Below, piece by piece: positions 10,765-20,996 of a stretch of 64,000 nucleotides of DNA. The translations under genes were made by a program, and so were the position numbers. The notes under the pieces are model-generated. The model had not been told where the DNA came from. It saw nothing but the letters and a program-made list of their open reading frames with translations, and did no database searches. How positions within the stretch are numbered: the stretch's first letter is position 1; every line of letters begins with the position of its first letter. Source of the DNA: Cercis canadensis (Eukaryota; Streptophyta; Magnoliopsida; Fabales; Fabaceae); NCBI GenBank assembly GCA_003255065.1, contig QAOA01005518.1, positions 1-64,000 on the forward strand, in the 5' to 3' direction.

Positions 10765-12464
10765 ATGGACCTCTTCAAACAGCCCGAACACCCACCTTGC
10801 ACATCCAAGGGTACTCCCCCACCTGCAGGACCCCCTTTTTTAGCTGGACACCACCAGGAAGTTGCCACCATCTCCCCTTCGCCGAGCTCCTCGCAGTCCA
10901 GGAACCTCCCAGGAATCCCCCGTGCGGGATAGCACACAGCAGGCCGCCCTATCTTTCTTGCTCCAAGAAATCCAAGCCCTTAAAACAAGAAAGAACAGTG
11001 GACAAAGCCGAGATCGAGGAGCTAAAAAGGTTTCAGCAGCGCAGCGACTCACTAAGGGAAACTCCTATCCGAGAAGGACCTCCACCACCTCGAGTTTCTC
11101 TTTAGGAAACACCATCCCCGGCCAGGCGTCAGAGAAGCCACCCAACAAAGGAAGTCGCTGAGAGTCAATCTTCTTTTCGCGCCTACAGCCGAGGAGCTCC
11201 CCTGCAGGCATCCCTCCACAATCAACCCTCACCATCTAGCGGGGATAAGCAGAAGCGAGTTGTTAAACACCCATTTACTAAGAACATTATGAATTTCCCG
11301 TTGTCGAGCAACTTTAAGCAGCCCAACCTCGATTCATATGACGGGTCTATTGACCCCCAAGAACATCTGGAGAATTACAACTCAATGATGCTCTTGGTAG
11401 GTTCAGCTGAGGAAATCATGTGCCGAGCTTTCCCAGCCACTTTGCGTCGGGCAGCTCTTCAATTGTTTTCTGGCCTTCCGCCCAATAGCATATCACATTT
11501 TGACCAACTCGCCGAGCTTTTGCAGGCTCGCTTTTCTACAAGCATGACCCACCAAAGGCCCTCTGCCATCCTAACAACACTAAGACAAGGAGAATCCGAG
11601 TCCCTCAAGGAATACATGGAGCGATACAACAAGCTTTCTCTCTAGGTTCGTGACTTGACCGAACCGATTGCCATGCATGCAATCTAGGCAGGGCTCCAAC
11701 TCGGGTGCTTGCATGAGCATCTCACCCTCGATCCGCCAACGAACTTATCTGATCTCCTGACTAGGGTAGCGAAGCACATCAACCTCGAGAAAGTGCTGGG
11801 GCATGAAGAGAAGGGTAGAACAATCTGGGACAAAAAACCCCAAGAGGAAAAGAAAACTAGCAAAAGAGAGAGGTCTCCCACCCGGCCTCGCTTCGACAGC
11901 TACACCCCTCTGAATCAAAGCCGGGCCAGGGTGCTCAAAGAAATATGCCACACGAAGATGGTCCAGTTGCCACCGCCCAAAAATACTGTAGGAGCCAAGA
12001 AGGACAAGTATTGCGCCTTCCACCGAGGACGAGGGCACGACACCAATGATTGTAGACACGTGCAGAATGTCATCGAGGACCTCATCCAAAAGGGATATCT
12101 ACAGCTTTATCGCGTTGAGCCCTCGGCACTGGCTCAGCAAGTCCACAGAGAGTATCGGCACAGAAACAGATCCCCATCGCGAAACCGGCCCCCTCGCCAA
12201 GAGCGAAACCAGTAGGGCGACAGAGCCCTGGTGAGGAATCCCCCACACCAGCAAGTCGACCCGCGGCAAAACGTCGCTGGAACTATTCACACCATTGCGA
12301 GAGGTTTTCCAGGAGGAGGACCTTCCAGATCAGCCAGGAAGAGGCATGAGAGGGTAGCCTGGAAGCATAAAAAGGAGATCCTCCACACAATTGTGGCGAG
12401 GAGAACCAGGCCACAACCCACTATCTCTTTCTTCGATGCCGACTTCGGGGACATTGATCTCTAG
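10765..12464 (+). pseudogene. gag: Gag of the Tat element, decayed
   Basis: Structural capsid/nucleocapsid protein that packages the element RNA into cytoplasmic particles. A likely start is ATG at 10765 (MDLFKQPEHPP); the proline-rich N-terminal region is scattered over three frames by small indels up to about 11160. The capsid core follows in frame 3: SYDGSIDPQEHLENY (about 11335), MCRAFPATLRRAALQLFSGL, SLKEYMERYNKLSL. The nucleocapsid part is CAFHRGRGHDTNDC (about 12014), a Cys/His knuckle variant usual in this lineage. In-frame stops at 11643 (TAG for the Gln of SLQVRDL), 12213 and 12462 are of the C-to-T type. The homologous gag of the minus-strand element at 42-48 kb aligns over the capsid core. 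The same frame continues into the protease. Confidence 0.85.
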
Positions 12465-12839
12465 CATGACGACCCTGTGGTCATATCCTGTTTTATCGCC
12501 AATTATGAAGTGCGGAAGGTCCTAGTGTACCAGGGTAGCTCGACAGATGTTTTGTTCTATCACACCTTCACCCAACTCGGTATCCCCACCTCGGACCTTG
12601 GAAACTACACAGGGACACTAGTGGGATTCTCAAGCACGCACGTTGAAGTCAAGGGGACTATCACACTGAGGGCTACCCTGGGAGATTTCCCGCACTTAGC
12701 AAGTGTCGACATTCGTTTCTTAGTGGTAGACTGCCCATCCGCTTACAATGTCATACTTGGGAGGCCATCTTTGAACAAGATTGAGGCAGTAATCTCAACA
12801 AAACACATGTTGCTCAAATTCCCAGCCACTTCGGGGTAG
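12465..12839 (+). pseudogene. Aspartic protease (retropepsin) of the Tat element, active site changed
   Basis: Retropepsin-like domain that would cut the gag-pol polyprotein. The frame continues directly from gag (HDDPVVISCFIANYEVRKV). The active-site segment reads VLVYQGSSTDVLFYHTF, where the lineage has D before QGSS. So the catalytic aspartate is tyrosine here, which would abolish activity even without the stops. The flap and C-terminal part are recognisable (FLVVDCPSAYNVILGRPSLN). A TAG at 12837 ends this piece, but the frame continues (VRQVRGDQ) towards RT. The paralogous protease at 41651-42331 keeps the Asp (VLVDQGHSADIL). Confidence 0.88.
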
Positions 12840-14168
12840 GTCAGGCAAGTAAGAGGCGACCAACTCCTTGGCAGAATATGTTACAATATCAGCCTATCTA
12901 TCGACTGCTCCAAATCGTGGGGATCAGAAAGCATTGATCTAATGCCTGCCAACTCCTTCATCCCTATCAGCGAGCTCGACAACCGAGGGGAAAGTCAAGA
13001 CACCCGCCCTGAGCCCAGGGGCGACCTCATCCCAGTTCAAGTGGGAAGTAGTCCAGATCAGACAGTTAAAGTGGGGACCAGTGTTTCCCAATCAGCACTG
13101 AAGAAGCTAACCAACCTCTTAGTAGCCAACGCCGACCTATTCGCATGGACAACAACAGACATGCCAGGTATTAATCCAAATTTTATTTGCCATAAGCTTG
13201 CTGTCATCGCAGGTGCAAAACCTGTTCGGCAAAAGAAAAAGGTAGTCGGACATGAGCGCCAAGTAGCAATCTAGGAGGAGGTCGTGAAACTGCTCGAGGT
13301 CGAGTTCATTAGAGAAGTACCCTACGCAACCTGGTTAGCAAACGTGGTCATGGTAAAAAAGGCCACTGGAAAGTAAAGGATGTGCGTAAATTATTCTGAC
13401 CTCAATAGGGCATGCCCTAAGGATCCATACCCCCTTCCCAGCGTGGACAAGCTCGTCGACGGAGCATCAGGATATAGGCTTTTGATATTTATGAACGCTT
13501 ACTCGGGGTATAACCAAATCAGAATGCATCCAGACGATGAAGATAAAACGACCTTCATCACCGAGAAGGCGACCTACTACTACAAAGTGATGCCTTTTGG
13601 GCTGAAGAATGCAGGCGCTACGTACCAAAGGTTGATGGATAGGATTTTCAAAAACTATATCGGATGAAATGTAGAGGTATACATGGATGATATGCTTGTA
13701 AAATCACACTCGAAAGACCATCACCTGGCCGACCTAGAAGAAACATTTGCGGAGCTCCGCAAGCATGCCATGCGCTTGAATCCTTCTAAGTGCGTCTTTG
13801 GAGTTGAGGCCGGAAAGTTCTTAGGTTTCATGCTAACACACAGAGGAATAGAGGTAAACCCGGACAAGTGTGAAGCAATAATGAGGATGGAACCACCCAA
13901 GACAGCTCGAGAGGTTCAAAGATTGGCGGGCAGAGTAGCGGCACTTTCACGATTCATGTCAAGATCGGCAGACAGAGCTCATCCCTTCTTTAAGACCCTT
14001 AAAAAGATTAAGAACTTCGAATGGACCTCGGAGTGTCAGCTTGCTTTCGACAAACTAAAAAGGTATCTTGCTTCACCACTCATCCTCTCAAAACCAAGGC
14101 CCATGGAGACGCTGTATATATACCTCGCCGCTAGTGAGCAGGCCATAAGTTCTGCCCTTGTCCAGTAA
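12840..14168 (+). pseudogene. Reverse transcriptase of the Tat element, decayed
   Basis: RNA-directed DNA polymerase of the element. After a linker (12840-13270) the RT core shows CVNYSDLNRACPKDPYPLP, then motif A as FMNAYSGYNQI, VMPFGLKNAGATYQRLM, the catalytic VYMDDMLVKS (about 13678), and the thumb/connection (FLGFMLTHRGIEVNPDKC, LAGRVAALSRFMSRSADRAH). Motif A normally has D before AYSGY; here it is N, so one catalytic metal ligand is lost. Stops at 13272 (TAG), 13375 (TAA for the Trp of GKWRMC), 13665 (TGA before NVEVYMDD) and 14166 interrupt an otherwise unshifted frame. Strongly Ty3/gypsy, Tat-type. Confidence 0.93.
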
Positions 14169-14513
14169 GAGAAAAAAACCCAACTCCCTGTGTACTTCAC
14201 CAGTTACATTCTCCAAGGCTCCGAGCTCAGATACCAGAAGCTCGAGAAACTCGCATACGCTCTCCTCCTTTCGGCTCGCCACCTCAGACCTTATTTCCAA
14301 AGTCACCAGATAATAGTCCAAACTGACCAACCTATAAGACAGGTGCTTCAAAAGCTGGACCTCGTAGGGCGAATGCTCAGATGGTTTGTCAAACTTTCAG
14401 AGCACACCATTATGTACGAGCCCCGTGGAGTAATCAAAGCGCAAGCACTAGCCGACTTCGTGGTCGAGCTCACACGGACGAGTGACCCCGATCAAAATGA
14501 TTACAACACCTAG
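14070..14513 (+). pseudogene. First RNase H domain (degenerate type) of the Tat element
   Basis: The classical gypsy RNase H position directly after RT: ETLYIYLAASEQAISSALVQ, stop at 14166, then PVYFTSYILQGSELRYQKLE, KLAYALLLSARHLRPYFQSH and IIVQTDQPIRQVLQKLDLVG. It ends with EPRGVIKAQALADFVVEL. The usual first catalytic Asp (LxxDAS) is absent (YLAAS), as I expect for Tat elements in which this domain has decayed to a tether-like role and a second RNase H follows. The frame is shared with RT and the next domain. Confidence 0.85.
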
Positions 14514-14906
14514 ACACTGTCGGTGGATGGATCCTCCAATCCCAAAGGAGGAGGAGCGGGGATAATTATTGAAGGACCAGGAGGCATAACGGTTGAGCAA
14601 TCCTTGCGTTTCGAGTTCCCGACCTTGAACAACCAAGCAGAGTATGAGGCCCTCATCGCCGGTCTTAGCCTGGCCCTTGAACTCAGATCAGAGTCCCTCA
14701 AGGAGTTGAGCGACTCTCAGTTGGTAACCAGCCAAGTAAACAGAGAGTACTAAGCCAAAGACCCCCAAATGATCAGGTACTTGGATAAGGTCTAAAGATT
14801 GACCTCGTAATTGAAAAAAATTTGAGATCCAGCACATCCCAAGGAATGAAAACTGTCGTGCTGACATCCTCTCCAAGCTCGCTAGCAGTAAGAAACTAGG
14901 AGCCAA
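14514..14906 (+). pseudogene. Second (archaeal-type) RNase H domain of the Tat element
   Basis: A separate RNase H fold that would remove RNA from RNA:DNA hybrids. Its DEDD set is visible: SVDGSSNPKGGGAG (first D), NNQAEYEALIAGL (E), LSDSQLVTSQVN (D), NCRADILSKLAS (D). This extra domain between the first RNase H and integrase is a hallmark of the plant Tat lineage. Stops: TAG at 14511 (a Trp codon in relatives), TAA at 14751 (Gln in QAKDPQ) and TAA at the DKVQR Gln. A frameshift in the A-run at about 14813-14820 moves the last part to frame 1. Confidence 0.9.
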
Positions 14907-15039
14907 CCAGACGGTGATTCAGGAAACCCTCCTCAGACCAAGCATCGACCAATCTGGTGTGTCCCATGTGGAGGAGGAAGCCCCAACTTGGATCACCCCA
15001 ATCAAACATTTCCTCTGAACTGGAAAGCTGCCAACCGAG

Positions 15040-16223
15040 AAGCCTGAAGCTCGAAAACTCCAAAGAATAGCTGCGAATTACTACCTTAAGGGGGACGTAC
15101 TCTACAAACCCGGATACTACACCCCTCTCTTGAAATGTCTAACGCCAGCCTAATCCCTTTACGTCCTACAGGAGATACACGAGGGTATATGTGGTCACCA
15201 CATTGGGGCTCGGTCCCTAGCAACCAGCGCCCTCCGGGCTGGATACTTCTGGCTAACATTGAGGGTCGATGCTGCCGACCTGGTGAAAAGGTGTGACAAG
15301 TGTCAAAAATTTGCACACATTCACTTAGCTCCCCTGTCCAACTTTCACATTGCTGTGGGCCCTGGCCATTTTGCAGATGGGGACTCGACCTACTAGGTCC
15401 CTTCTCATTGGCTGTCGGGCAGAAGAAGTTCCTTATTGTTGCTATTGATTATTTTTCTAAATGGATTGAAGCCGAACCTCTGACCAATATAACAGCCAAG
15501 CATGCTAAGAAATTTGTCCAAACTTTCATTATTTGCAGGTTCGACATCCCTCACACAATAACAACTGACAACGAAACCTAGTTTACGGACTCGGGGTTCA
15601 GAAAATTTTATGCCGACCTCCAGATCAGGCTGAACTTCACCTTGGTCGAGCATCCACAAGCTAATGAACAGGTTGAGGCGGCAAACTGAATAATATTAGA
15701 AGGACTGAAGAAGAGACTATATCAGACCAAAGGCAAATGGATAGAAGAACTCCCATGGGTCCTTTGGTCCTACAGAACCACCTCACAGACCTCCACTAGA
15801 GAATCGCTTTACAGACTGACTTATGGTACTGAAGCCATGATCCTAGTTGAAATAAGTGAACCCAGTTGACGAAGGGAGCTATTCGAAGAAGAGCAGAATC
15901 AAGAATAACTACACGTGGACCTCGACTTACTTGACGAGGTCAGAGAAAAAGCTCGGCTCAGGGCAATGGTTTACAAGCAAAAAATCTCCAGGTATTACAA
16001 TGCCAAAGTTAGACCCAAGAGCTTTCAGCAGGGAGACCTTGTGCTCAGAAAAGCGGCCATCACGAGGAAACACCTCACCAAAGGAAAACTAGTCCCAAAT
16101 TGGGAAGGCCCCTACCAGATCCACGAGGTGCTGGGAAAAAGGGCATATGAATTGGAAACCTTAGTTGGGACTCTCATCCAGAGAACATGGAATGTAGTGA
16201 ATCTCTGCCTATATATACAATGA
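15040..16223 (+). pseudogene. Integrase of the Tat element, decayed
   Basis: Inserts the DNA copy into the host chromosome. The zinc-binding HHCC domain is visible (HEGICGHHIGARSLA, then VKRCDKCQKF). The catalytic core has D in GLDLLGPF, D in ITTDNET and E in HPQANEQVEAAN, so the DDE residues survive. The C-terminal GPY/F-type module reads KLVPNWEGPYQIHEVLGKRA. The N-terminal part is in frame 1; a frameshift near 15350-15370 returns it to frame 3. In-frame stops lie at about 15151, 15579, 15688, 15868 and 15904. The natural end is TGA at 16221. No chromodomain is seen, which fits Tat rather than chromoviruses. Confidence 0.9.
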
Positions 16224-16248
16224 AGTTATCCACATCTATGGAGTCACA

Positions 16249-16497
16249 AGACCAATGTCCTTTCAAAGCTCATACCGAGCTCCAAAACAAGGGCCAATGT
16301 CCTTTCAAAGCTCATACCAAACTCCAAAACATGGGTCAATGCCCTTAAAAGGACCAATATCCTTTCAAAGCTCACACCGAGCTCCAAAATAAGGGCCAAT
16401 GCCCTTAAAAGGACCAATGTCCTTTCAAAGCTTACACCAAGCTCCAAAACAAGGGCCAATGCCTTTAAAAGGCCCAATGTCTCCAAAACGACACCCA
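16249..16497. repeat. Tandem repeat array 1 in the Tat 3' region
   Basis: Four to five imperfect copies of a 45-61 base unit containing CCAATGTCCTTTCAAAGCTC and AGCTCCAAAACAAGGGCCAA, some with an extra CCCTTAAAAGGA block. Tat-lineage elements are known to carry such arrays between pol and the 3' LTR. A 90-codon minus-strand frame here is only a shadow of the repeat. Confidence 0.9.
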
Positions 16498-16511
16498 TCA
16501 ACCTCAACCAC

Positions 16512-16740
16512 AAACTTTAAAACCATTTAAATGTTTAAGTCCTTTGATTACCGATCAGGGCTTCAATTTTAACCATTTAAATGTTTAAGTCCTTTGATTA
16601 CCGATCAGGGCTTCAGTTTTAACCATTTAAATGTTTAAGTCCTTCGATTCCGATCAGGGTTTTAGTTTTAAACCATTTAAACGTTTAAGGCCTTCGATTC
16701 CGGTCAAGGTATCCGTCTTAAACCATTTAAAACACTTCAG
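16512..16740. repeat. Tandem repeat array 2 in the Tat 3' region
   Basis: About four copies of a 54-base unit: AACCATTTAAATGTTTAAGT, then CCTTTGATTACCGATCAGGG, then CTTCAGTTTT. The first copies are nearly identical and the last is divergent. Directly follows array 1. Confidence 0.9.
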
Positions 16741-16899
16741 TCCTTTGTCTCTGCCCAGGACTTCCAAACATTGGCGAACCTAAAACATCAAAAGCTAGAT
16801 TGGGCACAGACAACATACAAATAGTAATAAGCGACTACATTAGTCAATTCTTCAAGTAAATGAATATACAAAAATTTAAACGAGCGCCCGGCTCTGAGC

Positions 16900-17936
16900 T
16901 TAAGCTTCCTCGCCTTTAGAAGCTGAGTTCCGATCATCACCCAAGTCCTCAATTCTGAACTCGGGATCGTCCTTTTTGCCCTCCTCCTCCTTCTCCTCAA
17001 CCAGCTGCCCATCCTTCACTTTCTTCCAGTAGTTGAAACAATCCTTTTTCAAGTCAGGAGCTTGCAAGAGAGCCTGCTCGATGGCTAGCTCAAATCCTCC
17101 CTTGTGAGAGGAAGAATAGTTGGCCACCATCCTATTCTTGGCTCGCTCCCTTACCCTTTGTTTCGATTGCCGGACTCGGTCAAGACGCTTGGCCATCTGC
17201 GCCCGGACATGCTGCTCTCTAATCTCTTCAGCTCGGCCCAGCTCCTGGGTGATCGCCAAGTTAGTCTTAACGCTAGCCAGCTCCATCTCTGCAACGTCTG
17301 CCCTCGTCCTCGCTGCACCCAGCTCTGCCTTTTTCCTCGTTAGCGCCTCCTGGCATGACGCTGCCATAGCTCGGTGCAATTGCTCTTCCTCTTGGACTTT
17401 CCTTAGCTCTGAAGAAGTCAGTCCCTTTCTTCTCTGAACTTCCTGAGAAATCAGCAATGTCCGAGCCAGGCTATCAGACAAGTGCTTTACCAATAGCTCC
17501 TCTGAGGCGTCTGTCAACTTCTTTTTATTCGAAGGCAGCGCCATTTTGTCCAACTGAGTCCCTATAGGGAACTCTGCATTCCAGAAGGAACAACTGGAAT
17601 GCCCCAGGTCCTTCTCTTGAACGGGAGCAGTTACCAGTTTGAAGATCTTGACCTCGGAATTTGGGTCACATACTTAGCTGTACGTCGGATCTGGTCTCAG
17701 CACCTCTTCCCCCTCAAACGTCCGCAGCCTCTTCGCTCCCTCCCTTTGTTTACCCCTGGCAGCCACTGGGCTCCCTCCGGCCCTGCTAGGAGGAGGAGGA
17801 GTAGGTCGCGCCTCCTTGGACGTCACGGTCCTCACCGGCTCTGGCGCTAGGACCTTCGGCGATGCAGCTGATTTCTGATGGTCGGCCTTGGATAATTTTC
17901 CCAGCTTCACCATCATGTCCTTAGGCAAGGTGTCCT
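16900..17936 (-). pseudogene. Antisense ORF of the Tat element, C-terminal coiled-coil half
   Basis: A minus-strand frame, opposite to gag-pol, of about 345 codons with one stop. From 17928: MPKDMMVKLGKLSKADHQKS, a proline-rich low-complexity part (TPPPPSRAGGSPVAARGKQR), a TAA at 17674 (probably a former Gln), then a long heptad-rich helix (EEQLHRAMAASCQEALTRKK, AEMELASVKTNLAITQEL, AKRLDRVRQSKQRVRERAKN) and an acidic tail ending KGEEA. The coiled coil suggests self-association. The family is known from Tat elements as a 3' antisense ORF of unresolved function. Its N-terminal half is at 19532-20423, separated by a later insertion. The 66 bases at 17937-18002 start GT and end in a T-rich TTTTGCAG like an intron, but the flanking frames do not match in phase. 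Confidence 0.78.
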
Positions 17937-18069
17937 CTGCAAAACAAAATAAGGTCGGTCAATACACTTGGCAAACGTCAGTCACAATTAAACTATGCAT
18001 ACCGACCAATTAAATCTTTGGCCTTAAGAGTGACAGATTGAGCTCTCTTGTGGCATAATGGGAGGATAG

Positions 18070-19526
18070 TGATGAACAATATTTTTATATATGAATTAAT
18101 CCCCATTTTTAACCTCCTAATCCTATTTTGGGCTTGGGTCATATTTCATTAATTAGGTTCAAATTGGGCTTAAGTGTGTTTTTCAGCATTATTAGGGTTT
18201 TGACACTATTCTGTATTTCGGGTATATATTTAGTTCTGAATGTCTAAAAATTGTGATTCTTGCTTTGTAGGAAATCTAAGAGGATTATATACAACTTTCA
18301 TTGAGACCTCCAAGGCCAATTTAGACGTTCAGTGGGTCAAATTTCACCCGGAAGTCAGAGTAGAGTTGCTGCCGCTGGATCCTAACCTGCATGCAGTTTT
18401 TGGACCATAACTTGTGCTGTACATGTCGTATAGACTTGAAATTGGTCCCATTGGAAAGCTAAGGCGCAGGCTTCAATTGTTATGAAGGCCGGTTCAACAA
18501 ATTATGAAGTTAAGATGGTCTTATTGCCTATCAAAAATGACTGATTAGTCCAGAGACCTATATGGACCTAGATGGACTTAAATGGGCTTAACTTCCTCAA
18601 TTCAGGCCCAATTAGGCCCAAACCGGAGCCCATTTGAAGCTAAGGTCCAGAGGTTTAAACTAGGTCAGGGGTAAATTAGGTGTGCATGAAAGTTAGGAAG
18701 TTATAATCAAAGAAAGGAGGTAGACGAGTTATCAATTCTAGACTAGACAGTTTTTAGGCAGCTTTTATTTTCTCTCTTGAAAATTCTGGAGCTCTTTGAT
18801 TTATGACTGCACTTCTCCATTGGAGCTTGGATTTCATGACCATGGAGGAGTAGAATCATTGTAACCAAGTTAGACTCCTGATTAAATTCGGTTTTTATTT
18901 TGAGATTATGTTCTTAATTGGATTAAACTTAATGCAATTTCTTCTTCTTTGAATTTCTGCCTTGCTTTAATCTTTGTATGAACTCATGGAGATCTTTGTG
19001 ATTTATATGGATATTGAAGTAAGAAATAGAATTTAGATTGATCAATCTTTAATCTGTGGTTAGAATTCAAAGAAGCTATGCTATGTTAATTGATGTTCGG
19101 TTTTTAGATTAATCACTAATTGCTTAGTCTTTGTGATTACAAGATTAATGATTGTATGTGGTTAATCGAATTCTAAGTGATAACTTAGTAGGAATAATTA
19201 GTCACAATTAGAGATTTTGGTTGTGATGAAACTCAATTAGCATTGCTATATTAAGACTTAATCACTCATGTTAATCTAGGATGAATCAAACCGGTTTATG
19301 GATGAATGTCTAGCTAGGTTACGTTTTAATCAACTTAATTAATCCTATTTCAATTCTGCTTTTTACAATCTAGAAATACAATTCTGTTTTACAATCCCCT
19401 GTTTTTAACTTGAAATTATTGATTACACATTGTATTCCTTGTGAGACAAACCTGGATTATGCCCTCTATTGCATTCTAATTAGGGGATTCGGTTTAATTT
19501 AATTGGTTAAGCGACATTTTCAATCA
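18070..19526 (+). mobile_element. Divergent Athila-like solo LTR inside the antisense ORF
   Basis: A 1457-base segment beginning TGATGAACA and ending TTTTCAATCA, flanked by GATAG (18065-18069) and AATAG (19527-19531), a 5-base duplication with one mismatch. It shares collinear blocks with the Athila LTRs at 23833, 43321, 46783 and 61599 (TTTTCAGCA, CTTTGTAGGAAATCTAAGAG, GGACCATAACTTGTGCTGTA, CCCATTGGAAAGCTAAGGCG), but is clearly more diverged and has a different 3' end. It contains no coding sequence. Confidence 0.75.
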
Positions 19527-19531
19527 AATAG

Positions 19532-20423
19532 CGTTGATGATTCAGCGAGCTTCCCTACCAAACTCCCCTATTGGCCAAGTCGGCTACTTGTTTATGTACT
19601 GGTTCCATTGCAATGGAAACCTCGGCCTCAAATCCGAGTCAAGGAAAAAGGCCATCCTGGGTGAGGGTCTTGTTTTCCAAGTTGGAACTGTTACTCGGAA
19701 AAACCTATCTTTCCAACCCTTCGCAGACTCCTTCACCAATTTCATCAAACCCAATTTTGGCTGACTCGCTATGTACAAAAATTCTTGATCGGACTCCTTG
19801 ACGTCCTTTAAACTGAAAAAGTAAAAGAATACATCTACCCTAGACTCTACAGAGAGCAAACTACACAATCTTTGAAAGGCTCAAAGAAAACCCCACCCAT
19901 TGGTATATAGTTGGGAGGGGGTGGCGTTAATGGTATGAAAGAAGTCCATCTCAAAATCAGTCAGAGCTAACTCGGCCCTTGCCCGTTCTATGTAGGCAAG
20001 GTTAAAGGTAAAGAAATAATTTCTGGGGCAATTTTCGCACACTGGGGAATTTCGGGGGCAGGCTTGAAGGTCGTATACGGAATGGAACCAATTAATATAC
20101 CAATAAAAACCTTTCATCTCCCTAATATACCCACTACGGAGAACGGAAAAGGTATTTCTGATGCTTTCGTGGGCAAAAAGGGCAATGGAAGGACGAGCAA
20201 TGGGGACGACCTCGCTACTATCAGAGGAGCCCAACCTCCCGGAAGCACTAGCTTGCCTATCATCGGCGGAGGCCCTATTATTAGAAGGCTCCTCCTCAGG
20301 CAAGGGTTCCTTATCAGGGACGGGCTCCCCCCCATAATCTACCTCCCTATCCGACGAGAGGACCTTGATAGTTTCCAAATAATCCATGGGATCAACACCG
20401 TTAACAGAAGAATTACTCACCAT
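19532..20423 (-). pseudogene. Antisense ORF of the Tat element, N-terminal domain
   Basis: Minus-strand frame starting at ATG 20423 (MVSNSSVNGVDPMDY) with a Ser/Glu/Pro-rich leader (DKEPLPEEEPSNNRASADDR), then a globular part: FFHTINATPSQLYTNGWGFL, a TGA at 19881 (probably a former Arg), AFQRLC, VDVFFYFFSLKDVKE, KGWKDRFFRVTVP and FPLQWNQYINK. The FFYFFSL...GWKDRFFRV pattern is typical of the plant 'putative gypsy-type transposon' domain (the Pfam Transposase_28 group, from memory) found in Tat 3' antisense ORFs. The function is unknown. The frame shifts near 19545 and continues as INAILPLCHKRAQSVTLKAK across the 18070-19526 insertion. A TATA box lies about 195 bases upstream of the ATG. Confidence 0.75.
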
Positions 20424-20618
20424 GAATCTAAAAATACCGACCTCGAAGAGAAAAGAATCTAGGGCTCTAAAGGTTCGAAGAGGTAGTTACCTTTAAAATC
20501 ACAAGAAGTCCGAGCTGTACTCTTAACACAGGCAGAACACACTCTTCTAAATCGCTCCGATCTAGGCTATAATCACTGGAACTTCGTCAAAAGAGTAAGA
20601 TGAGGCTCCCCCAACCCC

Positions 20619-20626
20619 TATTTATA
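20619..20626 (-). promoter_or_regulatory. Candidate TATA box of the antisense ORF
   Basis: The minus strand reads TATTATAAATAGGGG, a strong TATA match, about 195 bases upstream of the antisense ATG at 20423. It points to an internal promoter separate from the LTR. Position and motif only. Confidence 0.42.
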
Positions 20627-20981
20627 ATAAGAAGCCAAGCCAATCGATCTGTTAAACCTATTTGCATCCAACAGAGGGCAAGATAGCCGCATTTCAACTC
20701 AGGAAGACCAAACGTCACGTCCTTGCCGGCTCTGACACCTCGAGAAGCCTAAACGACGGCGATCATTATAACAACTCCCTGAAGCACCTCTAATAAGGAA
20801 CCACGTGGCACGGCCGTACGAAGTGGCAGCAGGTCCATAATGACGCTTAACGCGTCAACTGTATTTCAAATCCACATCTCAGCACAACTTCTCCTGCTAG
20901 TGCTCGACCTTAAAATCGTCAACTAGCTCATCAGAAAAACCGGACAATCCTAGCTCGATCGAATAATCTTCCAAGCTCGAC

Positions 20982-20996
20982 AAGAAGGGAGGCAAG
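20982..20996 (+). promoter_or_regulatory. Polypurine tract of the Tat element
   Basis: AAGAAGGGAGGCAAG directly precedes the 3' LTR. It is the primer site for plus-strand DNA synthesis. Confidence 0.8.

Noticed and set aside
10618-11161. Several overlapping frames of 70-120 codons on both strands
   Set aside because: These are pieces and shadows of the frame-shifted gag leader of the Tat element; only the gag reading has family support.
16244-16513. Minus-strand frame with repeated Leu-Glu-Leu-Gly segments
   Set aside because: Produced by reading the tandem array in reverse; the repeats are not codon-structured.
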